Shown: piece after piece, positions 12,117 through 22,149 of the stretch
How the letters are laid out: every line of letters starts with the position of its first letter
How positions within the stretch are numbered: the first letter of the stretch is position 1
Assembly (NCBI GenBank): GCA_031002005.1
Contig: CM061921.1
Coordinates: forward strand, 172,368,935-172,432,934
Length of the DNA stretch: 64,000 nucleotides
Source of the DNA: Vandiemenella viatica
Taxonomy: Eukaryota > Arthropoda > Insecta > Orthoptera > Morabidae
Direction: 5' to 3'
Notes under the pieces: generated by a model
Databases searched by the model: none
Told to the model about the DNA's origin: nothing
Seen by the model: only the letters and a program-made list of their open reading frames with translations
Translations under genes and position numbers: made by a program

Positions 12117-12508
12117 AGATTAAATAAGACAGAAGGTGCCGGCCGATTGAGATCTACTCCTCCCAAACACATCGATGGGGCCGACAGCTTAACGTCCAAA
12201 TCTGGCGGACGAGTCACTGTCAGAAGTTACATACGCGCTACATAGAGGTTTCGGTTTTAAACCAGGACTTTCGTGCACCATCTGATAATTAGTAATAATT
12301 CACCGCCACCGAAACATGTCCTAGTTCTAAAAAGTTCTTCAACCACCGGAGCTCAAATCAGGTGACGCAGTATCTGACGCCGCGCATCGTCACGGAGCTA
12401 TAATGACCCGAAACGAGGAAGTTGGCTATAGAAGTGTAGCATTTAAAAATCATCCTTTCACCTCCGTCACATGCTGTTTGGTGCAGGCGCGTAAATTCCA
12501 ATTGAGGT

Positions 12509-13923
12509 TGTGGTATGACAGAGTCACCCACAATGAATGTAATTATATAAATTAATTAATATTCAGATTTTCTTTAATAATATTCAATTTTGTAAGGTGT
12601 AAATATCGTAAATAGTAGGGATATTGCATAGGTAAATAATTGTATATTAAACCCGGGCGGCCAGAGGTATAATTATTATAATTTTAATTTCTGCAAAACT
12701 TGCTGCTCAGTAACGTAGTGAATATGGGAAGCTGGAAACCGCCATTTTCGAACGGTCGAGAGCGTGACAATAGCTGGGTCTCGCGACTTAGCGGCGCCGT
12801 CGCCAACAACAGCGCTGGTCCGTTAGACGAGGGCGGTGAACTCACCCCTCTCCGCTGCTTGCTCGAGGTCAGGCGGAAAGTGCGCTAACTGAGACAGCGA
12901 ATGCTGTCCCCAATATAAAACACGTGACGACGGACATGTATCGATGACCAATCGTGAACGATTATAGGGGTTCCCAAATTTTAATCCAAGGGGATTCTGT
13001 TACATGTGGCGAGTGGGAGACAACTTTGCCGAAGAAGAAGAGAAGAGGCCATTTTGAGGACACTTGCTGCCGGGACGAGCTACTGTACAGACGTGTCTGC
13101 CGACACGCTATCGTCCGGTGATCACTGGCTGGTTCTGATCACTCTCTTGCTCTGGGATGCGAGAAGATGTGTGGCATGCCTGCCATAACCTGGGAGCTGT
13201 TTTGGTAACGCGGTCGTACCCGCTAACCTGGCTTTTCACAGCTGCAGTGGCACTGTGCGTGTCACGCTACATCACGGCGATGCATTCATGGTAAAGTACC
13301 GGACGCATACGGTCACAATTCATTGGTTTTGACGAGACTTGTGAGCCCTTAAGCGGCACTGAGATAAGACTTTGCTCCCGTCGTAAAATCACTGAGCTAG
13401 CTGATTTTATGTTTCATTGCAAATTCCAAGCATCTTGCTAATTGTAAATTCAAGACGATGCTTTTCTTTAACTTTATATGGCGCCCCTGGGATACTCCTT
13501 TGTTGTAGTAAATGTTAGCTTCAATTTGATGGCCTGTGTTGCCACGTTGATCATATGTTAACTTTGCTATTTGTTGAAATATTTCATTCAGTTTTGTGTT
13601 TGCTTTTCATCGGCGGATTGTAAACGTCGGGTATTGCTTGTTTCTGTGGTCTCTGAATATGTTTAACGTAAAGTTAACTATTACCCGGCCTTGTATAAGC
13701 CATAAGAATCAATAAATGGGATATTATTTTGTGTACAATATTCATGGTTCTAGTTCCTTTAGTTCACCTTTATTGTTTTAAAATCATTTCCATATTCATA
13801 TTTGATTATAAAGATATGAAGGTAAGGCAGGTGTTTGAGGAGGTGATAATATTAAATATTAATAATCCATCCCCCCTCCCTTTTATGCAGAATAATCAAC
13901 CAACGTAGCCCCCGTTCAGTACA
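12509..13923 (+). mobile_element. Probable solo LTR (1.4 kb) in left arm
   Basis: The right arm is continuous across this point (its sequence reads GAGGTAGCTGAC on the matching strand), while the left arm reads GAGGT, then 1415 inserted bases, then AGATAACTGAC. The insert starts TGTGGTATGAC and ends GTTCAGTACA, so it has TGT...ACA ends, and it is flanked by a probable 4-base duplication (AGGT/AGAT with one change). A TATAAAA box at 12914-12920 and AATAAA at 13711-13716 fit LTR promoter and polyadenylation signals. No gag or pol frame is present, which fits a solo LTR left by recombination. An alternative is an LTR plus a short piece of leader, since TTACATGTGGCGAGTGGG near 13000 resembles a primer-binding junction. 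Confidence 0.6.
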
Positions 13924-14040
13924 AGATAACTGACTCAATCTCATACGACTGCGGCGCAAGACAATCTTCTTATATCTATCACCTTAGTAATATATGAATT
14001 TTATGAGCGGAACAGAATATAAAGCATCCGGCATCTTTAA

Positions 14041-14280
14041 TTCCTTTAATTTATAGCTGCTAAAAATAGAAAAAAAGGGAGAGGGGTTGAAAATGAGAAA
14101 GAGAGACAGAAAAACATAAATTTGAATTGCGTTTCTGATTTCAGAGATTGTTTTGGAAACTCACCCTCTCATCAAATTATCTAACTTCTACCGACATTTT
14201 ATCATTTACTATTATCAACTTTGCTTTAAGTAAATTTTTAAATAATTTTATGGATGTAATCGTAGACCAAATATGACTAG
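14041..14280 (+). repeat. Family R fragment, left arm inner part
   Basis: Words shared with the R-family copies are TAGCTGCTAAAAAT, GCGTTTCTGATTTC, ATTTTATGGATG and GACCAAATA. It lies in opposite orientation to the R copy at 10205-11140, so each arm carries its own inverted R pair. The mirror copy is 16310-16540. Confidence 0.55.
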
Positions 14281-14294
14281 TAATGAAAAAAGTG

Positions 14295-14500
14295 AAGATA
14301 ATGGTGTCGCATTCGGGAGGAGACGGCTTCGAATACCTCCATCTATCGAGATTTGTGTTTTCTTTGGTTTCCCCAAATCACTCCAGGCAAATTGTGGTAT
14401 AGTTCCTTTAAAAAGCCAAGGCCGAATTTCTTCCAGTTCCTTTTCCGCAGTCCTTCCCCGCCTCTAACGACCTCGACGTTAACGAAACGTAATGCCATAA
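14295..14500 (+). mobile_element. SINE family A, left arm third copy (5' truncated)
   Basis: It starts in the middle of the tRNA-like head (GCATTCGGGAGGAGACGG) and runs through TTTGTGTTTTCTTTGG, CACTCCAGGCAAATTG and CCGAATTTCTTCCAG to a tail near 14500. The mirror copy is 16080-16280. The A-box part is not recognisable. Confidence 0.8.
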
Positions 14501-14911
14501 GAAGGAAAAAAAATTGAATGGGAAGGAGTCATTGTTGGTCCGGTTAATGCAAGCTGCGACCACAACAACTACTACTACTACAGCTACTGTAAAACACTGA
14601 AAAAAACTCAGAAAGTCAATTCAGAACCGAAGAAGACGAAATGTAAGCAAGGAACTCCAATCAAACTCTCTGCCTTTACGGAACTAAAGTCAACTAAACT
14701 CGTCACAATATATTGGATGAACAACATTTTAAATTCCACAAACACACCTTTAAACGCCAATGTGGCTTATGAACTAATCAAAAAATATTTTCATAGGAGT
14801 TTGTTTTTAAACAATTTGATGTAAAATATAATAATGTTCACTTTTACATATATGATATGTATTTTACAACAAGTGAGAAGGGGATAGTCAATGTAAAAAT
14901 ACTAAACTTCA

Positions 14912-14984
14912 GGTGGGAGCGAACCCAGCAACGTCACCTACCGTAGGCCAATGCTCATCCGTTCAGCTACTTTGCCTTACGCTA
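14912..14984 (-). other. tRNA-like relic in the loop
   Basis: The minus strand has an A-box-like GTAGCTGAACGGATGAGC and a B-box-like GGGTTCGCTCC at tRNA spacing. No anticodon arm can be drawn with confidence, so I read it as a SINE head or tRNA pseudogene. Confidence 0.45.
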
Positions 14985-15469
14985 AGACCTACTTCGTCCA
15001 TTATATAATAAAAGTAAACATATATATATAAAGATACAACATTTGAAGTTGAATAGTTAATGATGATCTATATAAAGAATCAACTGTTATAACAGAAATA
15101 ATCAGTCAAATAAAAATAAGATAGATAGACGGGGAAGGAAAGTAAATTTCTATTTCGGCAATGTGTCTGTTCTCTTGATACCGCCTAGCTGTAAGATACG
15201 TTTCCTTGAATAGGAAATTACCACAGCACTGCCAGAAGTCAGAAATCGTGGCAACACTGGAATAAGTAGTTGTGGCAACGTCTAACAGGAAGTAAGTGCC
15301 AACTTTCCTGTTTCCTTCAGCCAAGAAGAATACCTTTATAACACTAAATAACACGTAATAATTTATCACGATCGGCTCTTTTGGAAAGATTGAGCAATCA
15401 TCTATTTTTCTGCATCTTCACAATTCGGCACACGCATTTTTGTAGATGCAGTGACAGTTTATAAAAATA

Positions 15470-15690
15470 GTGGAGCGTGGTGGAATAAGCGCTGACGCTC
15501 TGGCCTCTCATTCGGGAGGTTGCGGGTTCGAATCCTCGTCCGGCCATCCAGATTTGGGTTTCAATGATTTCCCCAAATCACTCTATGTGAATACTGTAAA
15601 GGTTCCTTTAAAAGGCCATTGGAGAAATCCTTGCTACAACTCCTTTCACGCCTCTAATGACCTCGATGTCAACAACGCGTAAAATCATAA
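15470..15690 (+). mobile_element. SINE family A in the loop
   Basis: The head GGAGCGTGGTGGAATAAGCG, the B box GGTTCGAATCC, the CATCCAGATTTGGGTTT block, AAAAGGCCATTGG and a tail ending near ATCATAAGCAAAAAAGG are all present. A and B boxes are well preserved, making it one of the better copies in the window. Confidence 0.9.
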
Positions 15691-15930
15691 GCAAAAAAGG
15701 AAAAAGAATGTATGCTCGCCTCATGTCTTTGAGCAAGCATTGAACTTCATCTTTAATATCTAAGTCGGTCAAATATTTCCGCAGCTTAGGAAAAGGTGGT
15801 AGTCACTGTGGGCCAAGTCTGCAACTGTATGGTGGGTGGGTGATTATTTTCCAACCAAAGTTTTTGCAGAAGAACGACGGTGTGATGAGCAACGTGTGGA
15901 CCAGCTCTGTCGTGAACAACGCTTGCTTCC
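15690..15930 (-). pseudogene. mariner transposase, C-terminal scrap
   Basis: Minus-strand translation gives VVHDRAGPHVAHHTVVLLQ followed by KLWLE, then PPT, and, after frame noise, FPKLRKYLTDL. This matches the second catalytic Asp block of mariner transposases (HDNARPH-type, the D in VHD) and the downstream FPKL region. The third catalytic block is corrupted and both ends are missing. The piece abuts the inner end of the right arm. Confidence 0.75.
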
Positions 15931-16079
15931 TTGCTTACATTTCGTCTTCTTCGGTTCTGAATTGACTTTCTGAGTTTTTTCAGTGTTTTACAGTAGCTGT
16001 AGTAGTAGTAGTTGTTGTGGTCGCAGCTTGCATTAACCGGACTAACAATGACTCCTTCCCATTCAATTTTTTTCCTTCT

Positions 16080-16280
16080 TATGGCATTACGTTTCGTTAA
16101 CGTCGAGGTCGTTAGAGGCGGGGAAGGACTGCGGAAAAGGAACTGGAAGAAATTCGGCCTTGGCTTTTTAAAGGAACTATACCACCATTTGCCTGGAGTG
16201 ATTTGGGGAAACCAAAGAAAACACAAATCTCGATTAGATGGAGGTATTCGAAGCCGTCTCCTCCCGAATGCGACACCATT
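16080..16280 (-). mobile_element. SINE family A, right arm (mirror of 14295)
   Basis: This is the same truncated SINE as 14295-14500 in inverse orientation, with GGAACTGGAAGAAATTCGG and AGGCGGGGAAGGACTGCGG visible on the plus strand. It is inherited through the arm duplication and is not an independent insertion. Confidence 0.8.
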
Positions 16281-16309
16281 ATCTTCACTTTTTTCATTAC
16301 TAGTCGTAT

Positions 16310-16540
16310 TTGGTCTACGATTACATCCATAAAATTATTTAAAAATTTACTTAAAGCAAAGTTGATAATCGTAAATGATAAAATGTCGGTAGAAGTGAGA
16401 TAATTTGATGAGAGGGTGAGTTTCCAAAACAATCTCTGAAATCAGAAACGCAATTCAAATTTATGTTTTTCTGTCTCTCTTTCTCATTTTCAACCTCTCT
16501 CCCTTTTTTTCTATTTTTAGCAGCTATAAATTAAAGGAAT
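16310..16540 (-). repeat. Family R fragment, right arm inner part
   Basis: The mirror copy of 14041-14280; the plus strand shows TTTGGTCTACGATTACATCC, GAAATCAGAAACGC and TTTTTAGCAGCTATAAAT. Confidence 0.55.
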
Positions 16541-16936
16541 TAAAGATGCCGGATGCTTTATATTCTGTTCCGCTCATAAAATTCATATATTACTAAGGTG
16601 ATAGATATAAGAAGATTGTCTTGCGCCGCAGTGGTATGAGATTGAGTCAGCTACCTCATTGGAATTTACGCGTCTGCACCAAACAGCATGTGACGGAGGT
16701 GAAAGGTTGATTTTTAAATGCTACACTTCTATAGCCAACTTCCTCGTTTCGGGTCATTATAGCTCCGTGATGATGCGCGGTGTCAGATACTGCGTCACCT
16801 GATTTGAGCTCCGGTGGTTGAAGAACTTTTTAGAACTAGGACATGTTTCGGTGGCGGTGCATTATTACTAATTATCAGATGGTGCACGAAAGTCCTGGTT
16901 TAAATCCGAAACCTCTCTGTAGGGCGTATGGAACTT

Positions 16937-17182
16937 TTTTTTTTTTAATGTCTTTCGGCGACTAAGCCATTTAGCCAGGTCAATGTGTTTTTATGATACC
17001 TCTTCATGTGAATTTCGTTTCTCCAGTGCGTTTATGCTTCCTATGTATAGACACCACAGGACGGACAGGACATTCACACAGACACACAACACTTAAACAT
17101 CCATGCCCGCGGCCGAATTCGAACCGGCGACCTTCGGCACGTGGAGCTAGTGCTCAAGCCCCTACGCTACCGAGGCCGGCCA
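16937..17182 (-). mobile_element. Second SINE family, with target duplications
   Basis: A 246-base element is flanked by perfect 11-base duplications, GTATGGAACTT at 16926-16936 and 17183-17193. On the minus strand it starts GGCCGGCCTCGGTAGCGTAG, has a B box GGTTCGAATTC and a GT-rich body (GTGTTGTGTGTCTGTGTG), and ends in a poly(A) seen as the plus-strand T run at 16935-16946. The mirrored site in the left arm (near 12225) lacks it and reads GTATGTAACTT on the matching strand, an empty site. The insertion is therefore younger than the palindrome. Confidence 0.93.
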
Positions 17183-17281
17183 GTATGGAACTTCTGACAG
17201 TGACTCGTCCGCCGAATTTGGACGTTAAGCTGTCGGCCCCATCGATGTGTTTGGGGGGAGTAGATCTCAATCGGCCGGCTC

Positions 17282-18035
17282 CTTCTGTCTTATTTAATCT
17301 CTTATCTCTTATTTTACTGTCGTCAGTCTCTCGATTGGTTTGATATAAACCACCATCCCTTCTTATTTTGCACTATCCCCTTCATCTCAAAACACCTCTC
17401 TTAAAACACGTCCACCGTTATCTGCTTCATACATAACCAATCCCAAATGTTTTGTTTACGATTCTTCCACAAACTTCTTTCGTCAGCCATCATTTCCAAA
17501 ACATATTAATTTCGTGGTTTAACTGTCCACTTAATTTTCAGCATCCTCCTATAGCACCACATTTCGAATGCTTCAATTTTCCTTCTTTCAGGCTTTCCTG
17601 AAGTCCATGCTTCGTTACCATAAGGTGCTATGCTCCATACATACAGTTTTAAAAAGTTCTCTCTGGTTCCTGAGTCAATATTTGAAACTACTTTTTCATG
17701 AACCACAGTCAAATTCCTCTTTTACTTCTTTTATAGCTTCCTCCACATATAAGTTGAATATTAGTATGGATGAACTGCAACCATATCTGATACACTTTTC
17801 AACTGATTGGTGACTCTCATGATTCTCTACTTTTATTATAGCCACTTGAGTCTTATATCAATTATAAAATATTTTTCTATCTCGATACGTAAGACCTGAC
17901 TTTTTTTTTTTAAATTTTGAACATTTTGTCCCGCCTTACATTACCAAAAGCTTTTTTTCTAAATCAACAAACGCTATGAAAGTAACTTTGTTTTTCTTGA
18001 TCGGTGATAAGAATTGATTCTCTTGCGGCACGGTT
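17282..18035 (-). pseudogene. RTE LINE remnant (right arm mirror copy)
   Basis: The same internally deleted RTE as at 11385-12116, inverted. The plus-strand 5' side shows the RTE 3' terminus (TTTTACTGTCGTCAGTCTCTC). The shared internal deletion in both arms shows that this copy was already dead when the arms formed. Confidence 0.85.
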
Positions 18036-18289
18036 TTTCCAAAATTCAAACTGTAGCTACTATATATTTTATTCCAACCCAAAGAATTTACATTATAATG
18101 TCTGTCTCAGAATGACAAGCAACAATTTCTTTTGAACGTTTAAATATTGCATTAAGTCTTATAGGCATTCAATCAGAACATTGTAGGAGGAAAACTGAGG
18201 CATAAAATGGAAATTCAGTGCGGGAATGTCAGTGTGGCAAGAAACAAGGAAACCAGTATTATAAGCTTTGTAAACACTACGTTTCCGTC

Positions 18290-19225
18290 TACTACGATAT
18301 TTTAGAATTACACTCTAGCTGCGGAGAGTAGTACTGCCGATTTATAAACTTTGTAACAATTAGCTGTGTTATTGCTCAGCGTGATAATTTCATTCCAACT
18401 ACCTCTTAATCTTTACTGAAAGACATACTTGAAAAAAATGAGAAAATATTATAAAGAATTACATCATAACTACATTGAAATTTCTTATTTTACCACATTT
18501 TATTGAGACTCCAAATTTCTGTAGTTTTAGCATCCGGTATGAGGTCTTTGCTCAAGTAGAATGTGAATTGGATTCTTCTTTTTTTTTTTTTAACATTTCT
18601 ACGAAAAGACTGAAATGTTACCTATTTGGTTACTAGCAAACCGATCAATTTTGCTCGTCATTTTTGGTTTAATACTACTTCATTAAACAACGGGATTAAT
18701 ATGACAATATCTTCCATATAAGAGGGAGCTTATATTCACTTTGAATTTGATAGCTGCTAAAAATTAAAAAAAAAGTACCGTGTGTGGTGCGTGAACGGTT
18801 AACGTTCTGGCCTCGTATTCGGGAGGACGCGGGTTTGAATCCCCGGCCGGGCATCCAGATCTGGGTTTTCCATGTTTTCCCCAAGTCACTCCAGGCGAAC
18901 GCCCGGATGCTTCCTTGAAAAGGCCATGGCCGAGTTCCTGCCCGTTTCTTGCCCCAATCCGATTCCGTCTCTAATGACCTTGCTGTCGACGAGCCGTAAA
19001 GCGCTAGCAAAAAAAATTAAAAAAGAGAGAGGTGGGCGAAAAGAGTAGAGAGAGAGAAAATGAAATTTGAATTGCGTTTCTGATTTCTTTGATATCCTCG
19101 CTCTCATCAGATGAACTCACTTCTGCACACATATTTTAATTTACGATTTTTAACTTTTCAATAGATTTTTTAAATAATTTTATGGACGGCATCATAGACC
19201 AAATACGAAATATATTGAAAAACTG
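18290..19225 (+). repeat. Family R repeat, right arm copy
   Basis: Related to 1240-2030 in the same orientation and the mirror of 10205-11140. It is interrupted by the SINE at 18780-19005. Confidence 0.6.
18780..19005 (+). mobile_element. SINE family A, right arm inner copy
   Basis: The head GTGAACGGTTAACGTTCTGG, the B box GGTTTGAATCC, the CATCCAGATCTGGGTTTTCC block and AAGGCCATGGCCGAGTTCC are present. The mirror of 10425-10660, with a handful of substitutions. Confidence 0.88.
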
Positions 19226-19229
19226 AACC

Positions 19230-19445
19230 TTATGGCTGAGCGTTAACGCTATGGCTCCGCATTCGAGAGGAAGCGGGTTTGAATTCATATCCGGCTATCC
19301 AGATTTGGATTTTCCTTCGTTTCTCCAAGTCACTTCGTGTGAATGGCGGGATTATTTCTTCGAAAACCCATGGTCCGAATTCCTTCCCATTCCTTGTCTC
19401 CATTCCCTTCCCACCTTTAATGACTTAGAAGTCGACAAATCGTAA
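19230..19445 (+). mobile_element. SINE family A, right arm outer copy
   Basis: This copy has the head GGCTGAGCGTTAACGCTATG, a GGTTTGAATTC B-box region and a TCGACAAATCG tail. The mirror of 9985-10198. Confidence 0.85.
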
Positions 19446-19767
19446 ATCTAGAGGCATAATAAGAAATTGGTATAGTAATATTATTTAGTTTTTCGTCTCC
19501 TTGACGATGATGCGAACTCGTTATAGTCCACCTAACGTAACCACACGACACTATTCCGACGATGTTGAAGCCCGAGAAGATTTCTTTCAGTGTTACCTCT
19601 GTGAAAGCTTTCATAGTTAGGTGTGCAGTTTATTAAGAAGCACTCAGTTATAAGTCTTTCCTTAAGTATGTTATGTCCTGACGCAAGCAGGTAAGAGTCG
19701 ATGTTATATTTTACGCATAACGCAGTTGTAGGTTCGACTTGTTTTAAATAAATGCAAAAAAAATAAT

Positions 19768-19834
19768 TGGAAAACCTAGACTCGAACCGAGGACCACGCG
19801 GTTACAAGACTAGATGGTTAGCCACAAGCAAACG
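19768..19834 (-). other. tRNA-Thr-like relic, right arm
   Basis: The mirror copy of 9595-9660; the plus strand shows GACTCGAACCGAGGACC and the complemented anticodon loop TTACAAG. Confidence 0.5.
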
Positions 19835-20524
19835 GAGCTCATTTTCACAGACGGCTCATGCAGTGGGTAAACAACCTTATCCTGCCTCGGAAGTCAGTTA
19901 CATTCAACTGGCATTAGACAATTATCCGAAATAATCTCTTTATAATCGTTTCAATAGTTTTGTAGAACCAAAAACTCTGGATCTTTGAACATTTACACCC
20001 ACTTCTCGGATCACACACTCCATTATGTGTTGCATTATTGCAATTGATTGGCCACATCAATATATAAATAAATATCTCTTATAATTTTACGCTAATCATT
20101 TGGAATAAAATGTATAACTGAACCTCATTTTTACTGCGCTTTAGTGCAATCTCGTTAGTAACAACTTTAACGATATGTTTCACGATCTTAATTTAAGAAA
20201 AGTGTAGCTGGAATCGAATTTCGTCCGATTGAGGTATGGTCGGCGATATGTTGCCTAATATTACAGTCAATCCAGGGACAGGAAAATGCGTTACTTGTTT
20301 CGAGATCTGTCAATAGCTTTTTACTGAAATGTGGGGAATGATATATGAACTACCAAGAAGAATCGTCAATGGGCGGGCGGAGTCTTCCTGCTTTGTTCGA
20401 TGCTTGACTTAAGGAAATGAATAACAGATGGCGCTGGGTTGAATACGCGCAATGATGCCACATTGTGAGAAATAAGAGCCTTAGACTCAGGCGCCGACAG
20501 TCAATTTTTTTGCCAAAGAGTGTA

Positions 20525-21189
20525 TATAATATTCACTCAGCACTTAACCGACGCGGTAGCTCGTCCGGAGACTTTCCTTAACACGAGAATGCTTTTCTGT
20601 TCGATACAATCATGTTCTCCCGCGCTCGCGTTTCCCGCAACTCACGCCATAGCACACTGACACACTCTCGATCGTTGCAGTCGATAGTCCACTTCACACT
20701 CGTTGATCGACTCTTACATCAAGATCGGCAGGTGCGATAACTATTGTAATGTTACACTCTCTTACATTCTCTTTGGGATTCCTCAAACGATTCGTCCCTT
20801 ACCTTCGATTCACACCATTCTTCCTCAAAATATAAGAACTAATTCCAGTTAAACCAACTTCAATCGTCCATCTAATATTTCAATCTACTTGGTTTCAAAC
20901 TTCAACATCAGATTAATAGCGATTTCATCATCTCTAGAGAAGTTGCTGGGGAAAAAAAGTGTCTAAATCATATTTACTCTACTTAGTTGTAGTCGTCATC
21001 AATGTTTAGTATAGATTTTCTTTGAGAAAAGAATTTCATATGAAGCTGTGTTACAGGTCTTATATCTAAACATGCCTATGACCACTTATTTAGCATTAAA
21101 AACTTACTCTGGTCTACTTCAGCATAAACTTCGACATACTTCATCGTAATTTAGAAAGAGACAAACCGCCCTTATCAGTTTTTTTCATA
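20525..21189. other. No gene recognised
   Basis: A moderately GC-rich part (20550-20720) with repeated CACACT and GATCG words gives way to AT-rich sequence. I found no coding motif and no link to the opposite outer flank of the palindrome. Confidence 0.45.
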
Positions 21190-21278
21190 TACAGGGCTAG
21201 TCAAAATGTTTGCAGTGATTTCAGAAAATTACTACAGATTCATTATTTGACATTTACTTAAAAGATTACACAGATATA

Positions 21279-22131
21279 CAGGGCGTTCGCCGGAAAACGC
21301 TACCCTCCCAGTCTGTTGCCGTCGGCAACTTGCTCGGTCAGTGGGGCCAGCAGTTTCCGCCACATGGCACCGTGAATCACCGCACTGTTTAACACCTCCG
21401 CTACCCCAACAGTGCAGTGCAGTGATCCTTAAATTGTTAAGAACGGTTTCTTTGCATTGTAGATAGTTTGTGACTTCAGTCTCTTATTAATCAGTGTTGT
21501 GAATAAACGTTTCTTTGCGGTTTGGCTGGTTTGGGGCTTCATACTCTTATTAATCTGTACCGTGTTTGAGTGTGAGTAAAATTATGGTACGTTACAGTTT
21601 GCAACAAAGAATATTTCTCTACGATACATATGTGAAGAAGAAGTCGTTTAAAAAGTGTCGCAGTAAATTTCGTCACGAATTTTCTGGCGCTTTACTGCCA
21701 GCTAAATCAACAATTCTGCGTCTGGTTAAAAAAGTAAGAGAAACGGGTTCATTTTTTAACAAAAAGAGACTGTCGGTCAACCGTATTCTCACAGAGGAGA
21801 AAATTGACGATATCGCTTTTCGACTAGAACAGTCACCAAAAAATCATTAAGTCAGTTAGGGCAGCGTGTGTCTCGAAATATGTTCAGAAGATGTGAAATG
21901 TGCATTACACAAGAGGGTCAACACTTCCAGCATCTTTTATAAGGTAAGCTAATGAATTACGTCACATTTAAATGCCTAGCACACAAGTTTATGAAGTTTA
22001 TGAAGCGTAATTATTATGAAATAGTCCGCGGCCGACGGTCGAACAATGCCGGAAACTGACCGCTCGCTCGCCGGGAGCAGTTTCTTCCTTGTAGCGCTAA
22101 CAGTGGGTTTCGTTTCCCGGCGAACGCCCTG
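21279..22131 (+). mobile_element. Tc1/mariner-type transposon nested inside another
   Basis: The ends CAGGGCGTTCGCCGGAAAAC and the reverse complement CAGGGCGTTCGCCGGGAAAC form inverted repeats, flanked by TA at 21277-21278 and 22132-22133. It lies wholly inside the mariner element 21192-22946 and splits its left part. At 853 bases it is non-autonomous and carries only the N-terminal part of a transposase. Confidence 0.93.
21566..21850 (+). pseudogene. Transposase N-terminal (helix-turn-helix) fragment
   Basis: A 94-residue open frame starts MVRYSLQQRIFLYDTYVKK, with a KCRSKFRHEF block, a STILRLVKKVRETGSF block and then EEKIDDI. This is the paired-like DNA-binding half of transposases of the Tc1/mariner/IS630 group, which recognises the inverted repeats. 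The frame ends before any catalytic DDE residue; downstream traces near 21845-21930 (QLGQRVSRNMFRRC-like after a frame change) suggest that a little more once followed. It could make a repressor-like DNA-binding peptide, but I see no evidence for that. Confidence 0.8.
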
Positions 22132-22149
22132 TATAAACAAACTGTGGAA

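Larger units (their letters stand above)
8903..14659 (+). repeat. Left arm of giant palindrome
   Basis: This arm is the inverted counterpart of 15927-20524. The last shared bases before the loop are GTAAGCAAGGAA. Removing the later LTR insertion (12509-13923 plus a 4-base duplication) leaves about 4338 bases, against about 4341 for the other arm after removing its SINE. In the outer 190 bases I count about seven differences by eye, roughly 96 percent identity. The arm holds, in order, a tRNA-like relic, two family A SINEs, an R-family copy, an RTE fragment, the LTR and a third SINE. Confidence 0.88.
14660..15926. other. Loop of the giant palindrome
   Basis: This 1267-base single-copy centre separates the arms. 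It contains a tRNA-like relic (14912-14984 minus), a (TA)n-rich stretch near 15020, a family A SINE (15470-15690 plus) and a mariner transposase scrap that reaches the right-arm boundary. An 87-residue minus-strand ORF (15106-15369) has no recognised domain. Confidence 0.75.
8903..20524. mobile_element. 11.6-kb palindromic element with Tc1-like ends
   Basis: The left end (TA at 8903-8904, then CACTCTTTGGCAAAAAAA) is repeated in inverse at the right end, finishing at 20522 and followed by TA at 20523-20524. Inward of these ends the two sides match as inverted copies for about 4.34 kb, then a 1.27-kb loop follows. Outside the TA dinucleotides the flanks are unrelated, so the symmetry stops exactly at the transposon-like termini. 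TA target plus a CACTC...GGCAAAA terminus is what Tc1-family elements show, but arms of more than 4 kb are far beyond the usual tens to hundreds of bases. The arms contain SINE and RTE copies present in both, so a composite was duplicated. No functional transposase is inside. A foldback-type mobile unit or an inverted duplication anchored at a Tc1 end are both possible. Confidence 0.75.
15927..20524 (-). repeat. Right arm of giant palindrome
   Basis: This is the inverted counterpart of 8903-14659. It begins at TTCCTTGCTTAC and ends at the Tc1-like terminus CTTTGCCAAAGAGTG-type sequence (the end of the element, 20522) followed by TA. Net length after removing the SINE at 16937-17182 and its duplication is about 4341 bases. 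The near-equal net lengths of the arms show that no other large insertion or deletion has occurred since they formed. Confidence 0.88.

Noticed and set aside
13006..13188. 60-residue ORF in the LTR insert as a gene.
   Set aside because: It has no domain and lies between TATA and AATAAA signals of a probable LTR, where untranslated sequence is expected.
15786..16432. The 106- and 146-residue ORFs on both strands as one host gene.
   Set aside because: They overlap a SINE, an R-family repeat and a mariner scrap on opposite strands.
8903..20524. Palindrome as a simple assembly artefact (fold-back chimera).
   Set aside because: The arms differ at many bases and each has its own private insertion with target duplication, which a technical copy would not show. 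Long-read confirmation is still the decisive test.
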